A DNA stretch of 61,837 nt from Clostridiales bacterium (lineage in GTDB: Bacteria; Bacillota; Clostridia; Christensenellales; Aristaeellaceae): NCBI GenBank assembly GCA_015056255.1, contig SVGP01000020.1, positions 1 to 61,837 of the forward strand, read 5' to 3'. The notes under the pieces are model-generated. The model saw only the letters and a list, made by a program, of their open reading frames with translations. It was not told the origin of the DNA and did no database searches. Below, in pieces: positions 8,913-18,184 of the stretch; position 1 is the stretch's first letter, and each line of letters starts with the position of its first letter. Both the position numbers and the translations under genes were made by a program.

Positions 8913-10448
8913 ATGTCTCAGAAAAAAGATAAGCTGGTTTCCACAACTTTGTCCGTTACCCTCATCATACTTTTCTCAAAGGGCGTCGGCTTTATCCGCG
9001 AAATGATCATGGCCAACTATTTTGGCCGAAACTGGATCACGGACGCGTACAATTCCGCCTACAGCCTGTTTTATCTGCCTGTGCTGCTGTTCTCCTCCTG
9101 CATTACCAGCACGCTTGTTCCCCTGTACATTAAAAAAGAAAACGCGCTCGGGCGAGACGGAGCGAACCGATTTGCCAGCAATACCTTAAACGTATTTTTG
9201 TTTTTTTCGCTCCTTGTCAGCGTGGTGATGATGGTTTTTGCCCCGCAGCTTGTAAACATCGTCTATCCCGGCTTTGACGGGGAAACCTTCCGCCTTGCAA
9301 CGCTTTTGAGCCGCATCATGTATCCAGCGCTCGTGTTTTTCGTTGCGGGCATCGTGCTTTCAACGGTATTAAACGCACAGGAACATTACATTGCCGCGCA
9401 GCTGACCGGCCTTCCTCTCTCCTTTGCGCTGATCTTTGCCGCCGTATTCCTCTCGGACGCTTATGGCATTCACGCGCAGGCATGGGGCGTATTCGCAGCT
9501 GGCGTTTTGCAGATTGTTATTCTCTATCCTACGCTTAAGAAGTCCTATCGCTATTCCTTCTCCTTGAAGATAAACGACCCCGATTTTAGATATCTTTGCG
9601 TTCTCGCTGTCCCCGCGCTTTTGTCCATGGCGGTCAACGAGCTTAATCACATGATCGACCGCATGCTCGCCTCCTCCTTAAATCCCGGCGACATTTCGGC
9701 CATGACCTACGCCTTTAAACTCATCACCTTCATGATCGGCGTTCTGGTCGTCCCTCTGACCACGATCAGCTTTTCAAAAATGTCCAAGGAAGCGGTGAAG
9801 AAGGACAATTCCGCCATCATTCCCCACATTCACAAAAGCCTCTCTCTTCTTTTATTCGCCATTCTCCCCATCGTCATGATGGCGGCAGTCTGCTCCGAGG
9901 ACGTTATCCGCCTTGCCTACGGGCGCGGTCAGTTTGACGAAGAGAGCGTTAAAATCACAGGCGTGGTTTTCATGTTCTACGTTGTGGGCGTTCCGTTTTT
10001 CGGCGTGAGAGACCTTTTAAACCGCGTGTTCCATTCGCTTCAGGACACCAAAACGCCCATGATCATCGCCGCTGTTTCCATGGCGTTCAACATTGTTTTG
10101 AACCTGTTTTTAAGAAAATACATGGGCGTAAACGGCCTTGCCTTTGCAACCGCTGTTGCTGCGCTGATTGGCGTAACGCTTTTGTTCATTCGCCTTTCAA
10201 AGCGCGTTCAGCATGTCTTCGCGCCCTCCTTCCTGATGGAATGCGCAAAAATCATCCTCTCTTCCGCTTTTACACTTCTGGCCGCTATTTTACTTGCGTC
10301 GCTTATGCCCTTCAATACCACCTTCATTTCAACGCTTCTTCGCCTGATCGTCGTTTGCGGCGGCAGCGCGATTGTCTATGTTCTCACCTGCGCTATTCTT
10401 CGCGTGTCGGCTGTCAGAGGCTTTTTAGCCGTCTTCAAGCGCCGCTGA
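8913..10448 (+). CDS. murJ: Lipid II flippase MurJ/MviN family
   Basis: Polytopic MOP-superfamily transporter that flips the peptidoglycan precursor lipid II across the membrane, 511 residues from the ATG at 8913. That start has GAGGTG just upstream and gives MSQKKDKLVSTTLSVTLIILFSKGVGFIREM, the usual MurJ start; an upstream ATG at 8859 would add 18 residues. About 14 hydrophobic segments are visible, with the family motifs SKGVGFIREM, YGRGQFDEES and FHSLQDTKTPM. It heads an operon with ruvB 17 bp downstream. Confidence 0.93.
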   Translation: MSQKKDKLVSTTLSVTLIILFSKGVGFIREMIMANYFGRNWITDAYNSAYSLFYLPVLLFSSCITSTLVPLYIKKENALGRDGANRFASNTLNVFLFFSLLVSVVMMVFAPQLVNIVYPGFDGETFRLATLLSRIMYPALVFFVAGIVLSTVLNAQEHYIAAQLTGLPLSFALIFAAVFLSDAYGIHAQAWGVFAAGVLQIVILYPTLKKSYRYSFSLKINDPDFRYLCVLAVPALLSMAVNELNHMIDRMLASSLNPGDISAMTYAFKLITFMIGVLVVPLTTISFSKMSKEAVKKDNSAIIPHIHKSLSLLLFAILPIVMMAAVCSEDVIRLAYGRGQFDEESVKITGVVFMFYVVGVPFFGVRDLLNRVFHSLQDTKTPMIIAAVSMAFNIVLNLFLRKYMGVNGLAFATAVAALIGVTLLFIRLSKRVQHVFAPSFLMECAKIILSSAFTLLAAILLASLMPFNTTFISTLLRLIVVCGGSAIVYVLTCAILRVSAVRGFLAVFKRR

Positions 10449-10465
10449 ACTAAGGAGGAACCAAA

Positions 10466-11503
10466 ATGGATGAAGAAAGACTGATTTCCACCGGCTTCAA
10501 AACCGAAGAAGACGATATTGAATATTCTCTTCGCCCGAAAACGTTGTCCGAATATTTCGGACAGAAAAAAGTGAAAGACAGCCTAAGCGTTTACATGCAG
10601 GCGGCCATTGCGCGCAGGGAGCCATTGGATCATATATTGCTCTACGGCCCGCCCGGTCTTGGAAAAACCACTTTGGCCGGCATCATCGCCTCCGAAATGG
10701 GCCATAACATCCGCGTGACGAGCGGTCCCGCCATCGAACGGCCCGGCGACCTTGCCTCCATTTTGACCAACCTGAACGCAGGCGATATTCTCTTTATCGA
10801 CGAAATTCACCGTTTGAGCCGTTCGGTTGAAGAGGTACTGTATCCCGCGATGGAGGACTATGCGCTAGATATCATGATCGGAAAAGGCCCTTCCGCGCGC
10901 TCCATTCGCCTGGATCTTCCAAAATTCACATTAATCGGCGCAACCACCCGCGCAGGTATGCTCACCAATCCCCTGCGCGATCGTTTTGGAATCACCTTCC
11001 GCCTTGAGCTTTATTCTCCCGAAGAGCTTTCCGTAATCGTAAAACGAAGCGCGCAGATACTCAAAATCGAATGCTCGAAGGAAGGCGCGCTTGAAATCGC
11101 CCGCAGGTCGCGCGGAACGCCCCGAATCGCCAACCGCTTAATCAAGCGCGTACGCGATTTTGCCGAGGTTATGGCAGGCGGCGCAATCGACGAAGCCGTT
11201 GCAAAAAAAGGCCTCGACATGCTCGAAGTCGATTCTTTGGGCCTTGACCGCACCGACCGCGCCATGCTGGGCGCAATGATCGAAAAATTCGGCGGCGGGC
11301 CCGTCGGCCTTGATACCCTTGCCGCAACCACGGGCGAAGATGCCGTGACGATTGAAGATGTATACGAGCCGTATCTTCTTCAGCTTGGTTTCATCATGCG
11401 CACGCCCCGCGGCCGCATCTGTACGCCCCGCGCCTACAGCCATTTAGGCTACGCCGCGCCCAGCGCAAACGGAAGCGAACACCAGATCACCATGGACATC
11501 TGA
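10466..11503 (+). CDS. ruvB: Holliday junction branch migration DNA helicase RuvB
   Basis: AAA+ motor of the RuvAB complex, 345 residues, the usual length. It has Walker [11 protein letters not shown] (61-70), Walker [10 protein letters not shown] (Asp112-Glu113), sensor 1 region GATTRAGML and arginine-finger region NPLRDRFG. The C-terminal winged helix has the typical [23 protein letters not shown] precedes the ATG. ruvA and ruvC are not next to it; queA follows, as in many Bacillota. Confidence 0.98.
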   Translation: MDEERLISTGFKTEEDDIEYSLRPKTLSEYFGQKKVKDSLSVYMQAAIARREPLDHILLYGPPGLGKTTLAGIIASEMGHNIRVTSGPAIERPGDLASILTNLNAGDILFIDEIHRLSRSVEEVLYPAMEDYALDIMIGKGPSARSIRLDLPKFTLIGATTRAGMLTNPLRDRFGITFRLELYSPEELSVIVKRSAQILKIECSKEGALEIARRSRGTPRIANRLIKRVRDFAEVMAGGAIDEAVAKKGLDMLEVDSLGLDRTDRAMLGAMIEKFGGGPVGLDTLAATTGEDAVTIEDVYEPYLLQLGFIMRTPRGRICTPRAYSHLGYAAPSANGSEHQITMDI

Positions 11504-11530
11504 CAAAAAGAAAAGAGCGATACATTTTTC

Positions 11531-12553
11531 ATGAAAACCTCTGATTTTCTCTACGATCTTCCCGAAAGCCAGATTGCGCAGACGCCCGTCGAGCCGCGCG
11601 ATCATTCAAGGCTTTTGGTATATGACAGAAAAACAAAGACAATCGAGCACAAGCATTTCTACGATGTAATCGATTATTTAAACGCGGGCGACGTTCTCGT
11701 CATCAACCAGACCCGCGTCATCCCCGCGCGCCTGTACGGCGTTCGATCGGGCGGCGGCGCGTGCGAATTTCTGCTGCTTAAGCAAATCGCGCCCAAAAAG
11801 TGGGAAAGCCTCGTGCGCCCCGGCGCGAAACTGAAGGTTGGAAAAACCGTTTCCATCGGAAACGGCAAAATGACCGCGACCATCGTGGGTGAAGCTGAAG
11901 GCGGCGCGCGCATTGTGGAATTTGAATGCGAGGGCACGTTTGAAGAAACGCTGGACGAGCTGGGCGAAATGCCGCTCCCCCCCTATATTCACGAGCGTCT
12001 AACGGACAAAAATCGCTATCAGACCGTGTACGCCAAGGAGGACGGCTCCGCCGCCGCGCCTACTGCAGGCCTTCACTTTACGCCCGAACTTCTTAAAAAG
12101 ATCGAGGATAAGGGCATTATCATCGCGCCCGTTCTTCTGCACGTAGGGCTTGGCACCTTCCGCCCCGTAAAGGCTGAAAACGTGGAAGACCACGAGATGC
12201 ATTCGGAATATTACGAGGTATCCGAAGAAACCGCTCAGATCATCAAAAAGGCCAAGGCGGAAAACAGAAGAATCGTCGCCGTCGGCACAACCAGCGTGCG
12301 CACGCTCGAAGCTTCCTCCGGCGAAACCGGATCCGTCGAGGCCAAAAAAGCATGGACGCAGATTTTCATCACGCCCGGCTATACCTTTCACGCAGTCGAT
12401 GCGCTCATTACCAATTTCCATCTGCCCGGCTCGACGCTACTCATGCTCATTTCCGCGCTCATGGGACGCGAGGAAGCGCTTAACGCCTACAATATCGCCG
12501 TCAGGGAAAACTATCGCTTTTTCTCCTTCGGCGACGCGATGATGATTCTCTGA
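11531..12553 (+). CDS. queA: S-adenosylmethionine:tRNA ribosyltransferase-isomerase QueA
   Basis: Queuosine pathway enzyme that transfers and isomerises the ribosyl part of SAM onto preQ1 in tRNA to give epoxyqueuosine. 340 residues, full length. Diagnostic stretches are [58 protein letters not shown] and [15 protein letters not shown]. It sits 27 bp after ruvB with a weak ribosome binding site. Confidence 0.98.
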   Translation: MKTSDFLYDLPESQIAQTPVEPRDHSRLLVYDRKTKTIEHKHFYDVIDYLNAGDVLVINQTRVIPARLYGVRSGGGACEFLLLKQIAPKKWESLVRPGAKLKVGKTVSIGNGKMTATIVGEAEGGARIVEFECEGTFEETLDELGEMPLPPYIHERLTDKNRYQTVYAKEDGSAAAPTAGLHFTPELLKKIEDKGIIIAPVLLHVGLGTFRPVKAENVEDHEMHSEYYEVSEETAQIIKKAKAENRRIVAVGTTSVRTLEASSGETGSVEAKKAWTQIFITPGYTFHAVDALITNFHLPGSTLLMLISALMGREEALNAYNIAVRENYRFFSFGDAMMIL

Positions 12554-12562
12554 GGCAAGCAT

Positions 12563-13204
12563 ATGAAAACCAGACTTATTCTCGTTCGGCACGGCTTCAG
12601 TGTGTCGAACGACCAAAAATACTTTACCGGCAACATGGATATTCCGCTTACCGAAATCGGCAGACTGCAGGCCCAAAAATGCGCCGATTATCTTAAGGAT
12701 ACGCCCGTCGACTACATCTATGCGAGCGACCTTTCCCGCGCCATGGATACAGCCAGGCCGATTGCCGATGCGTTGCATCTGCCGATTCATCCCGATTCCT
12801 CCCTACGTGAAATCTTCGCAGGCGAATGGGAGGGCGTTCCCTTTACGGAGCTTGAAAGACAGTTTCCCGATTCCTACCGAACGTGGAAAGAAGACATCGG
12901 GCTTGCCGTATGCGACGGCGGCGAAAGCGTTCAGGCATTTTCCGAGCGCATCATAAACGGCGTAACCGCGATTGCCGAAAGGCATGCAGGAAAAACCGTC
13001 GTCATCGCAACGCACGCAACGCCCATCCGCGTTCTGTGCACTGTTTCAAGCGGCCATCCGATTGAAAAAATGGCTGAGATTCCGTGGGTGAAAAACGCAT
13101 CCATCAACATCTTCGAATACGAAAACGGCATCTTTACGGTCGTAAACAAAGATATCACCGATCATCTCGGCGATCTCAAAACCGCGCTTCCAAAGAACGT
13201 ATAA
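12563..13204 (+). CDS. Histidine phosphatase superfamily protein (phosphoglycerate mutase-like)
   Basis: Probable cytoplasmic phosphatase, 213 residues. The N-terminal RHG motif (LILVRHGFS, catalytic His10) and the later THATPIRVL with its second histidine define the superfamily. Residues ASDLSRAMDTARPIA match the cofactor-independent phosphatase/mutase branch. It starts 9 bp after queA with GAGG overlapping the queA stop. The substrate cannot be assigned; alpha-ribazole phosphatase-like and broad-specificity phosphatases look similar. Confidence 0.88.
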   Translation: MKTRLILVRHGFSVSNDQKYFTGNMDIPLTEIGRLQAQKCADYLKDTPVDYIYASDLSRAMDTARPIADALHLPIHPDSSLREIFAGEWEGVPFTELERQFPDSYRTWKEDIGLAVCDGGESVQAFSERIINGVTAIAERHAGKTVVIATHATPIRVLCTVSSGHPIEKMAEIPWVKNASINIFEYENGIFTVVNKDITDHLGDLKTALPKNV

Positions 13205-13226
13205 AATACACTTGAAGGATGAGCTT

Positions 13227-14363
13227 ATGTCAAAAGTTTCCATCGTTTCCTGTCCGGATTATGAAATAAACGCCGTGCGCGCCGCTTTAGAAGCTGCGCT
13301 CGATCCCATCGGCGGGCTTGATTTTGTGCGTCCCGGCATGAAAATTGCCGTAAAGGCCAATCTCGTCAGCATGATGAAGCCTGAATCCGCCGCGACCACG
13401 CATCCGGCGCTTTTGTATGCACTCAGCGAGATGCTGATAAAAAAAGGCGCGGAAGTCGTGATCGGCGACAGCCCTGGCGGCCTTTATACCTCTCCCTACG
13501 TCAATCAGGTGTACGCCGCGACAGGTCTTAAAAAGGTCACGGAAACCGGCGCAAAGCTCAATCAGAATTTTTCGCACAGGCATACGGAAAACCCGAACGG
13601 CGTAATCGTAAAGGACCTTGAATACACGACGTATCTGGACGATGCGGACGCGATCATTAATTTCTGCAAGCTCAAAACCCACGGCATGATGGGTATGTCC
13701 GCCTGCGTCAAGAACATGTTCGGCGTGATTCCCGGAACCTTCAAGCCCGAATATCACTACAAATACCCAAAACACACCGAGTTTGCCGACATGCTGGTGG
13801 ATCTGAACGTGCGCTTTCCCCAGCAACTCGTCATCGTAGATGCGATCACCGGTATGGAGGGAAACGGCCCGACCGCGGGAACGCCCCGCCATATCGGCGC
13901 GATCCTCGCCTCCGATTCCCCGTATGCGTGCGACCGCATCTGCGCCAAAATCATCGGTCTCGATGAAAAAGAGCTCGAGACTGTACAGGCGGCCGAAAAG
14001 CGCGGCCTGAACGACGAGATCACGCTGTACGGCAATCCGGATTCGTTTATCGTTTCCGATTATGAGCTCGTTCGAACGCGCAAGGAAACCGATTTTGGTC
14101 ACGGACGGCAATCGCTCATCGGCGGCCTCCTTGGTAAGATCATTCACTGGGCGCTTTGCAGCGTGCCAAGCGTTCAGAAAAGGGCCTGCATCGGCTGCAA
14201 AAAATGCATGAACATCTGTCCTGCCAAAGCCATCGTCATGAAAAGTCAAAAACCTGTCATCGACCGAAAGGCGTGCATCCGCTGCTTCTGCTGTCAGGAA
14301 TTCTGCCCGGTCGGCGCAATGAAGGTGAAACGGCCCGCCATTGCAAAAATTTTAAATCGCTAA
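13227..14363 (+). CDS. DUF362 domain protein with C-terminal 2x[4Fe-4S] ferredoxin domain
   Basis: 378 residues from the ATG at 13227; AAGGA 7 nt upstream supports this start over an in-frame TTG at 13212. Residues about 1-290 form a DUF362 domain (VKANLVSMMKPESAATTHP, INFCKLKTHGMMGMSACVKNMFG). The C-terminus carries two cluster motifs, CIGCKKCMNICPAKA and CIRCFCCQEFCPVGA. The function of DUF362 is unknown; an iron-sulfur-dependent redox role is plausible. It is in an operon with the SPL-like radical SAM gene 21 bp downstream. Confidence 0.9.
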   Translation: MSKVSIVSCPDYEINAVRAALEAALDPIGGLDFVRPGMKIAVKANLVSMMKPESAATTHPALLYALSEMLIKKGAEVVIGDSPGGLYTSPYVNQVYAATGLKKVTETGAKLNQNFSHRHTENPNGVIVKDLEYTTYLDDADAIINFCKLKTHGMMGMSACVKNMFGVIPGTFKPEYHYKYPKHTEFADMLVDLNVRFPQQLVIVDAITGMEGNGPTAGTPRHIGAILASDSPYACDRICAKIIGLDEKELETVQAAEKRGLNDEITLYGNPDSFIVSDYELVRTRKETDFGHGRQSLIGGLLGKIIHWALCSVPSVQKRACIGCKKCMNICPAKAIVMKSQKPVIDRKACIRCFCCQEFCPVGAMKVKRPAIAKILNR

Positions 14364-14384
14364 GCAAAAGAAAGAAGATATTCC

Positions 14385-15269
14385 ATGCACTTTACAAAGG
14401 CAAAAGGCATTCTCTCTCCCGGCAACGGCATGAATCTCTTCAGAGGTTGTCAGCACGGATGTATCTACTGCGATTCCCGAAGCCGCTGTTATCAGATGAA
14501 GCACGATTTTGAGGACATCGAAGTCAAGGAAAACGCGATCGAACTTCTCGAAAAAGCTTTAAGCGGCAAGCGCAAAAAATGTATGATCGCAACCGGCGCA
14601 ATGACAGACCCCTATATTCCCCTTGAATCTGCGCTCGAACACACGAAAAAAGCCCTGCTTCTCATCGAAAAGCATGGCTTTGGGCTGTCAATTCAAACGA
14701 AATCCGACAGAATCTTAAGGGATATCGACCTTCTTGATTCTATCAACAAAAAGGCCAAATGCGTGGTCAGCATCACTCTGACCACTTATAACGATCGGCT
14801 GTGCCGGATTCTGGAACCGAATGTATGCGTAACCTCTGAAAGAATCAAGGCGCTTCATAAGCTCAAAGAGCGAGGCATTCCAACCGTCGTCTGGCTTTCG
14901 CCCCTTCTTCCCTTCATAAACGATACCAAGGAAAACATTCAGGCCATATTAAACGCCTGCAAGGCCGCGGGCGTGTACGGCGTTGTGTTCTTCGGCGCAG
15001 GGCTCACGCTTCGGGAAGGCAACCGCGAATACTTCTATGAAAAACTGGACGAGTATTTTCCGGGGCTGAAGGAAAAATACGTAAGCCGCTACGGCGACAC
15101 CTACGAAATTCTGAGTCCCGATAACGACCGTCTTTCGGAGATTTTCCACTACAACTGCGAGCGGTTCGGCATCGTTCACGATAACGACCAACTGTTTTCC
15201 TATTTCCACGAATTTCCCGAAAAACACACGGCAATGCAGCTGTCCATGTGGGACGACCTTACATTGTAA
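14385..15269 (+). CDS. Radical SAM protein, spore photoproduct lyase-like (SPL) family
   Basis: 294-residue radical SAM enzyme. The cluster motif is CQHGCIYC (Cys22, Cys26, Cys29), preceded by KGILSPGNGMNLFRGC, typical of the SPL-like Rv2578c group rather than true spore photoproduct lyase. ATGAMTDPYIPLE and FGLSIQTKSDRILRD are also typical. The substrate is unknown. It is the last gene of the operon from murJ; its 3' end overlaps the convergent rluA gene by 11 bp. Confidence 0.88.
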   Translation: MHFTKAKGILSPGNGMNLFRGCQHGCIYCDSRSRCYQMKHDFEDIEVKENAIELLEKALSGKRKKCMIATGAMTDPYIPLESALEHTKKALLLIEKHGFGLSIQTKSDRILRDIDLLDSINKKAKCVVSITLTTYNDRLCRILEPNVCVTSERIKALHKLKERGIPTVVWLSPLLPFINDTKENIQAILNACKAAGVYGVVFFGAGLTLREGNREYFYEKLDEYFPGLKEKYVSRYGDTYEILSPDNDRLSEIFHYNCERFGIVHDNDQLFSYFHEFPEKHTAMQLSMWDDLTL

Positions 15270-15918
15270 GTCGCCCGATCTCCTCTTCAAACGCCACCCA
15301 GAGATTCTCCATGGGCGGTGTTTTCGTTATTGAGATTTCTTCGCCCGTCACGGGATGAAGGAATGCATATCTGTACGACCAGAGCGCGATTTTGGGCTGC
15401 TTGATTCCGCTTCCGTATTTCCCGTCGCCTGCAAGCGGCATTTTTCTGGATGCAAACTGCACGCGGATCTGATGGGAACGCCCGTTTTTCAAAGCAGCCT
15501 TCACAAGCGAGACGCTGCTTTCCGCGTTCTTTGCAAGCACTTCATAATCAAGCGCAGCGTCCTTTACGCCCTTTCGCTCTTTTTTGACGACATAGGTTTT
15601 GTTTTTCTGCTTGTCATGATAGAGAAGGTCGAAAAGCGTGCCCGCATTTTCCTGCGGCGCGCCCTGACAGATCAGGAGATATTCCTTTTTCGCCCTGTGC
15701 GCTGAAATCGCCTCCGACAAAAGCGCAGCGGTCTTTCCATCCTTGGCGTAGATCATTACGCCGCCCACGTCCTTGTCGAGCCTGTGAACGCAGAAGATGC
15801 GTTTGACATTCAGCTGTTTTGATAGCATATCCGGAAGGCCGCCGTCTTCCGAAATCACGCCGGAAGGCTTTATGCATGCGATGAGGTATTTGTCCTCATA
15901 CAGAATTTCAATGTCCAT
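15259..15918 (-). CDS. RluA-family pseudouridine synthase
   Basis: Converts specific uridines in rRNA or tRNA to pseudouridine. 219 residues. The motif CVHRLDKDVGGVMIYAK contains the catalytic Asp48, and GRSHQIRVQFA is the second family signature. There is no N-terminal S4 domain, so it belongs to the short RluA-like group. The target site cannot be predicted. Convergent with the radical SAM gene. Confidence 0.92.
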   Translation of the reverse strand: MDIEILYEDKYLIACIKPSGVISEDGGLPDMLSKQLNVKRIFCVHRLDKDVGGVMIYAKDGKTAALLSEAISAHRAKKEYLLICQGAPQENAGTLFDLLYHDKQKNKTYVVKKERKGVKDAALDYEVLAKNAESSVSLVKAALKNGRSHQIRVQFASRKMPLAGDGKYGSGIKQPKIALWSYRYAFLHPVTGEEISITKTPPMENLWVAFEEEIGRLTM

Positions 15919-15977
15919 ATGCGTTTTATCCTACAGTACGTTTGAATGAAAAATTGTTCAGCAGTATGATTACATTA

Positions 15978-16056
15978 GCGCGGGCGATGATGATCGCCCC
16001 TACATGCTGCGAAAAATCACACCCATATTGTAGAGGCGTACACCCAACGCCCGCGC
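15978..16056. repeat. REPIN (two inverted REP palindromes)
   Basis: A minus-strand REP (15978-16003, GTAGGGGCGATCATC then ATCGCCCGCGC) faces a plus-strand, slightly degenerate copy (16030-16056, GTAGAGGCG...CGCCCGCGC). The GTAG heads face inward across 26 nt. It lies between the two minus-strand genes rluA and RidA. Confidence 0.85.
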
Positions 16057-16088
16057 ATTCCTATATCTGATTTGGATTATCCTGATTT

Positions 16089-16556
16089 TTATTCCTCAAC
16101 CTGAACGATAATCTCAACCTCGCAGGGTATATTGCCCGGCAGGTTGTGGGTGCCCATTTCGGTGCGAGCGTGATAGCCCCTTTCCTCCAGCACCTCGACC
16201 ATCGTATCGGAAAAGCCGTCCATGACCTTGTCGATTGCGTTAAAGCCCTCGGCGCAGTTGACCAAAGCAAACACCTTTACGATGCTCTTAACCTTGTCAA
16301 GCGTGCCCAGCGTGTCCTTAAGAACGCCTAAAATGATAATAGCGCATTCTCTTGCGGCCATATAGCCCTCTTCGAGCGTCAGATCCTCGCCGATTCTGCC
16401 GGTAAACAGGTTTTCGCCCGTAGCCTGATCCTCGGGACCATGGCCGGAGATGTATAAAAGATCCTTGTATTTTCTAAGAAGGATAATGCCTCTCTTTTTG
16501 GCGTAGGTCGGCTCGGTTTCCTTACCGTCCACAAAGATGCGATTGATCGTATCCAT
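16089..16556 (-). CDS. RidA family protein (copy 1)
   Basis: 155 residues from the ATG at 16556, with AGGAGG 8 nt upstream; a TTG two codons earlier is less likely. RidA/YjgF proteins hydrolyse reactive enamine/imine products of PLP enzymes to ketoacids and ammonia. The substrate-binding Arg is kept in HARTEMGTHNLP and the late Glu in EVEIIVQVE. It is a longer RidA with an N-terminal extension of about 25 residues. It is the last gene of a tight operon SDR - PLP enzyme - RidA - RidA, only 13 bp after the other RidA. Confidence 0.93.
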   Translation of the reverse strand: MDTINRIFVDGKETEPTYAKKRGIILLRKYKDLLYISGHGPEDQATGENLFTGRIGEDLTLEEGYMAARECAIIILGVLKDTLGTLDKVKSIVKVFALVNCAEGFNAIDKVMDGFSDTMVEVLEERGYHARTEMGTHNLPGNIPCEVEIIVQVEE

Positions 16557-16569
16557 CTTCAAAACCTCC

Positions 16570-17037
16570 TCAGGGACGAATCTTTACGATGGCTTCGACA
16601 ACGATCGGTACATTCTGAGGAAGCGCGAAAGCGCCCATTGCGCTTCTTGCATGCTGGCCGCGTCTTCCGAAAACTTCAACCATCAAATCAGAAAATCCGT
16701 TCATGACCGCGGGCTGAGAGAAGAACTCTTTTCCGCTGTTGACAAGACCCAGGCACTTAACCACGTAATCCACGCGGTCGAGCTCGCCGATATAGTCCTT
16801 GATGGTCGCAAGGATGTTAAGGCCGCAAAGGCGCGCCGCCTGATAGGCCTCTTCTACGGTGATGTCCTCGCCGACTTTTCCGGTATAAACCGCCTTGCCT
16901 TCCTGATCAACGGGAAGGGTGCCGGAGACATAGAGAAGATCGCCGTACAAAACTGCGTCCACCTTGCCCGTGCCCTTGCGGTCGCGGATCGGAAGCTGAA
17001 TGCCCAATTGCTCCAAACGTTTGCTCGTTTCGCTCAT
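16570..17037 (-). CDS. RidA family protein (copy 2)
   Basis: 155 residues, clearly paralogous to the adjacent RidA but strongly diverged. The active-site Arg is kept (HARSAMGAFALPQN). AGAGG lies about 9 nt before the ATG. It follows the PLP enzyme by 27 bp. Two different RidA proteins behind one PLP enzyme suggest either two released imines or a heteromeric trimer (inference). Confidence 0.93.
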   Translation of the reverse strand: MSETSKRLEQLGIQLPIRDRKGTGKVDAVLYGDLLYVSGTLPVDQEGKAVYTGKVGEDITVEEAYQAARLCGLNILATIKDYIGELDRVDYVVKCLGLVNSGKEFFSQPAVMNGFSDLMVEVFGRRGQHARSAMGAFALPQNVPIVVEAIVKIRP

Positions 17038-17064
17038 TTTAAAAAACCTCTTTTCAAATAGAAT

Positions 17065-18162
17065 TTATTGAAGAAATTCCTTAATCGCATCCGTTACAAT
17101 GATCGCCTCGCCTTTGGTAAGGTTAAGGGCGCTTACATAGATCGTATCCTTTCCCTGTTTCCCGATGTAAATGCCTTTTCCCTTCATAAAGGCGACGGCG
17201 TCATCAGCCGTTTTGCCGTTTAATAGCTCGATAAAAAGCCTTTGATACGTCTGCCCCACTGGGCCCTGATTCACCCTGTACGGGCGTGCATTGCCAGTTT
17301 TTTCAATGATTTCACTCATAAAATCATTAAGGTCAATAATCCTTTTGGCTTCATTTTCTTCATCGAGATTCATGTAATTTTCAAGCGCGACATACAAGCC
17401 CACCACCGATTCGCGGCTGGTTTTGCTGCTTCTGCAGATTCCATGATTCGGTGCGCCGAAGCGCAGGCAGTCCTTGACGTATTTTTCCCTGCCCACGATG
17501 AGTCCCGAATCCTGCGGGCCGGAAAGCGTCTTTCCGCCGCTGAAAATCGCCATATCCGCGCCCAGATCGCGAGTGTATTTCCAGAGGTTCTCCTTCGGCG
17601 GCAACTGCGCCGCCGCGTCTACGATGACTGGCGTATTGTGCCTGTGGGCAAGGGCGATCACGCGTTCAAGGGGCATAGACGCCCTTTCAAAAAGGATCGG
17701 CGCAAAGAAAAATACGCACGCCGCGCCCTTTCGAAGCTCGCCCTCCAGTTCGATTTCAAGCGTCTCGTCCGCATCTCCAATAAACACGATCTCGCCGCCT
17801 GCTTCCTCAATCGCCTTGTCATAGGCGTTGTGCTGACCGCGCATGACGATGACGCGCTTATTGATATCGGGGCATGCGGGCAGGCGCATAAAGTGAAACG
17901 CATCTCCTTTGCACATGCAGACCGCCGCTGCCAATTGAATCGCGCCGGCGGAGCCGTTTGTGACATAAGCGGCTTCGTTATGGGTCATTTCTGCTATTCT
18001 TTTGCCGACCTTCTCCTGAAGCTCGTCAAAGTCCACAAAACGCCTGGAAATTTCCTTCATCGCATCCAGCGTGTTTTCCGCCATTCGGCTTCCGCCGTAC
18101 ACGGTATAGGTGTCGTGGGCGTTTATGTAGGGTTTGATGCCGATTTTTTCAAAAATATCCAT
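17065..18162 (-). CDS. SelA/DgaE-like PLP-dependent enzyme
   Basis: 365 residues from the ATG at 18162, chosen because TAGGACGAAG just precedes it; an ATG five codons upstream (18177) is possible. Fold-type I PLP enzyme of the selenocysteine-synthase-like group that includes D-glucosaminate-6-phosphate ammonia-lyase DgaE. The Schiff-base lysine is in AIFSGGKTLSGPQDSG (Lys211), with VIVDAAAQLPP upstream. It is not a true SelA: it is about 100 residues shorter and no selenium genes are nearby. An eliminating ammonia-lyase would explain the two RidA genes downstream. Confidence 0.85.
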   Translation of the reverse strand: MDIFEKIGIKPYINAHDTYTVYGGSRMAENTLDAMKEISRRFVDFDELQEKVGKRIAEMTHNEAAYVTNGSAGAIQLAAAVCMCKGDAFHFMRLPACPDINKRVIVMRGQHNAYDKAIEEAGGEIVFIGDADETLEIELEGELRKGAACVFFFAPILFERASMPLERVIALAHRHNTPVIVDAAAQLPPKENLWKYTRDLGADMAIFSGGKTLSGPQDSGLIVGREKYVKDCLRFGAPNHGICRSSKTSRESVVGLYVALENYMNLDEENEAKRIIDLNDFMSEIIEKTGNARPYRVNQGPVGQTYQRLFIELLNGKTADDAVAFMKGKGIYIGKQGKDTIYVSALNLTKGEAIIVTDAIKEFLQ

Positions 18163-18184
18163 CTTCGTCCTACCCATTTAAAAA

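Noticed and set aside
13287..14249. 320-codon antisense frame opposite the DUF362 gene
   Set aside because: The sense strand encodes clear 4Fe-4S motifs; the antisense product has repetitive composition and no plausible start.
14385..15269. True spore photoproduct lyase
   Set aside because: Cysteine spacing and flanking motifs fit the SPL-like Rv2578c group; length and C-terminus differ from SplB.
17065..18162. True SelA (selenocysteine synthase)
   Set aside because: Too short, and no selB, selD or tRNA-Sec nearby; context fits a catabolic PLP lyase.
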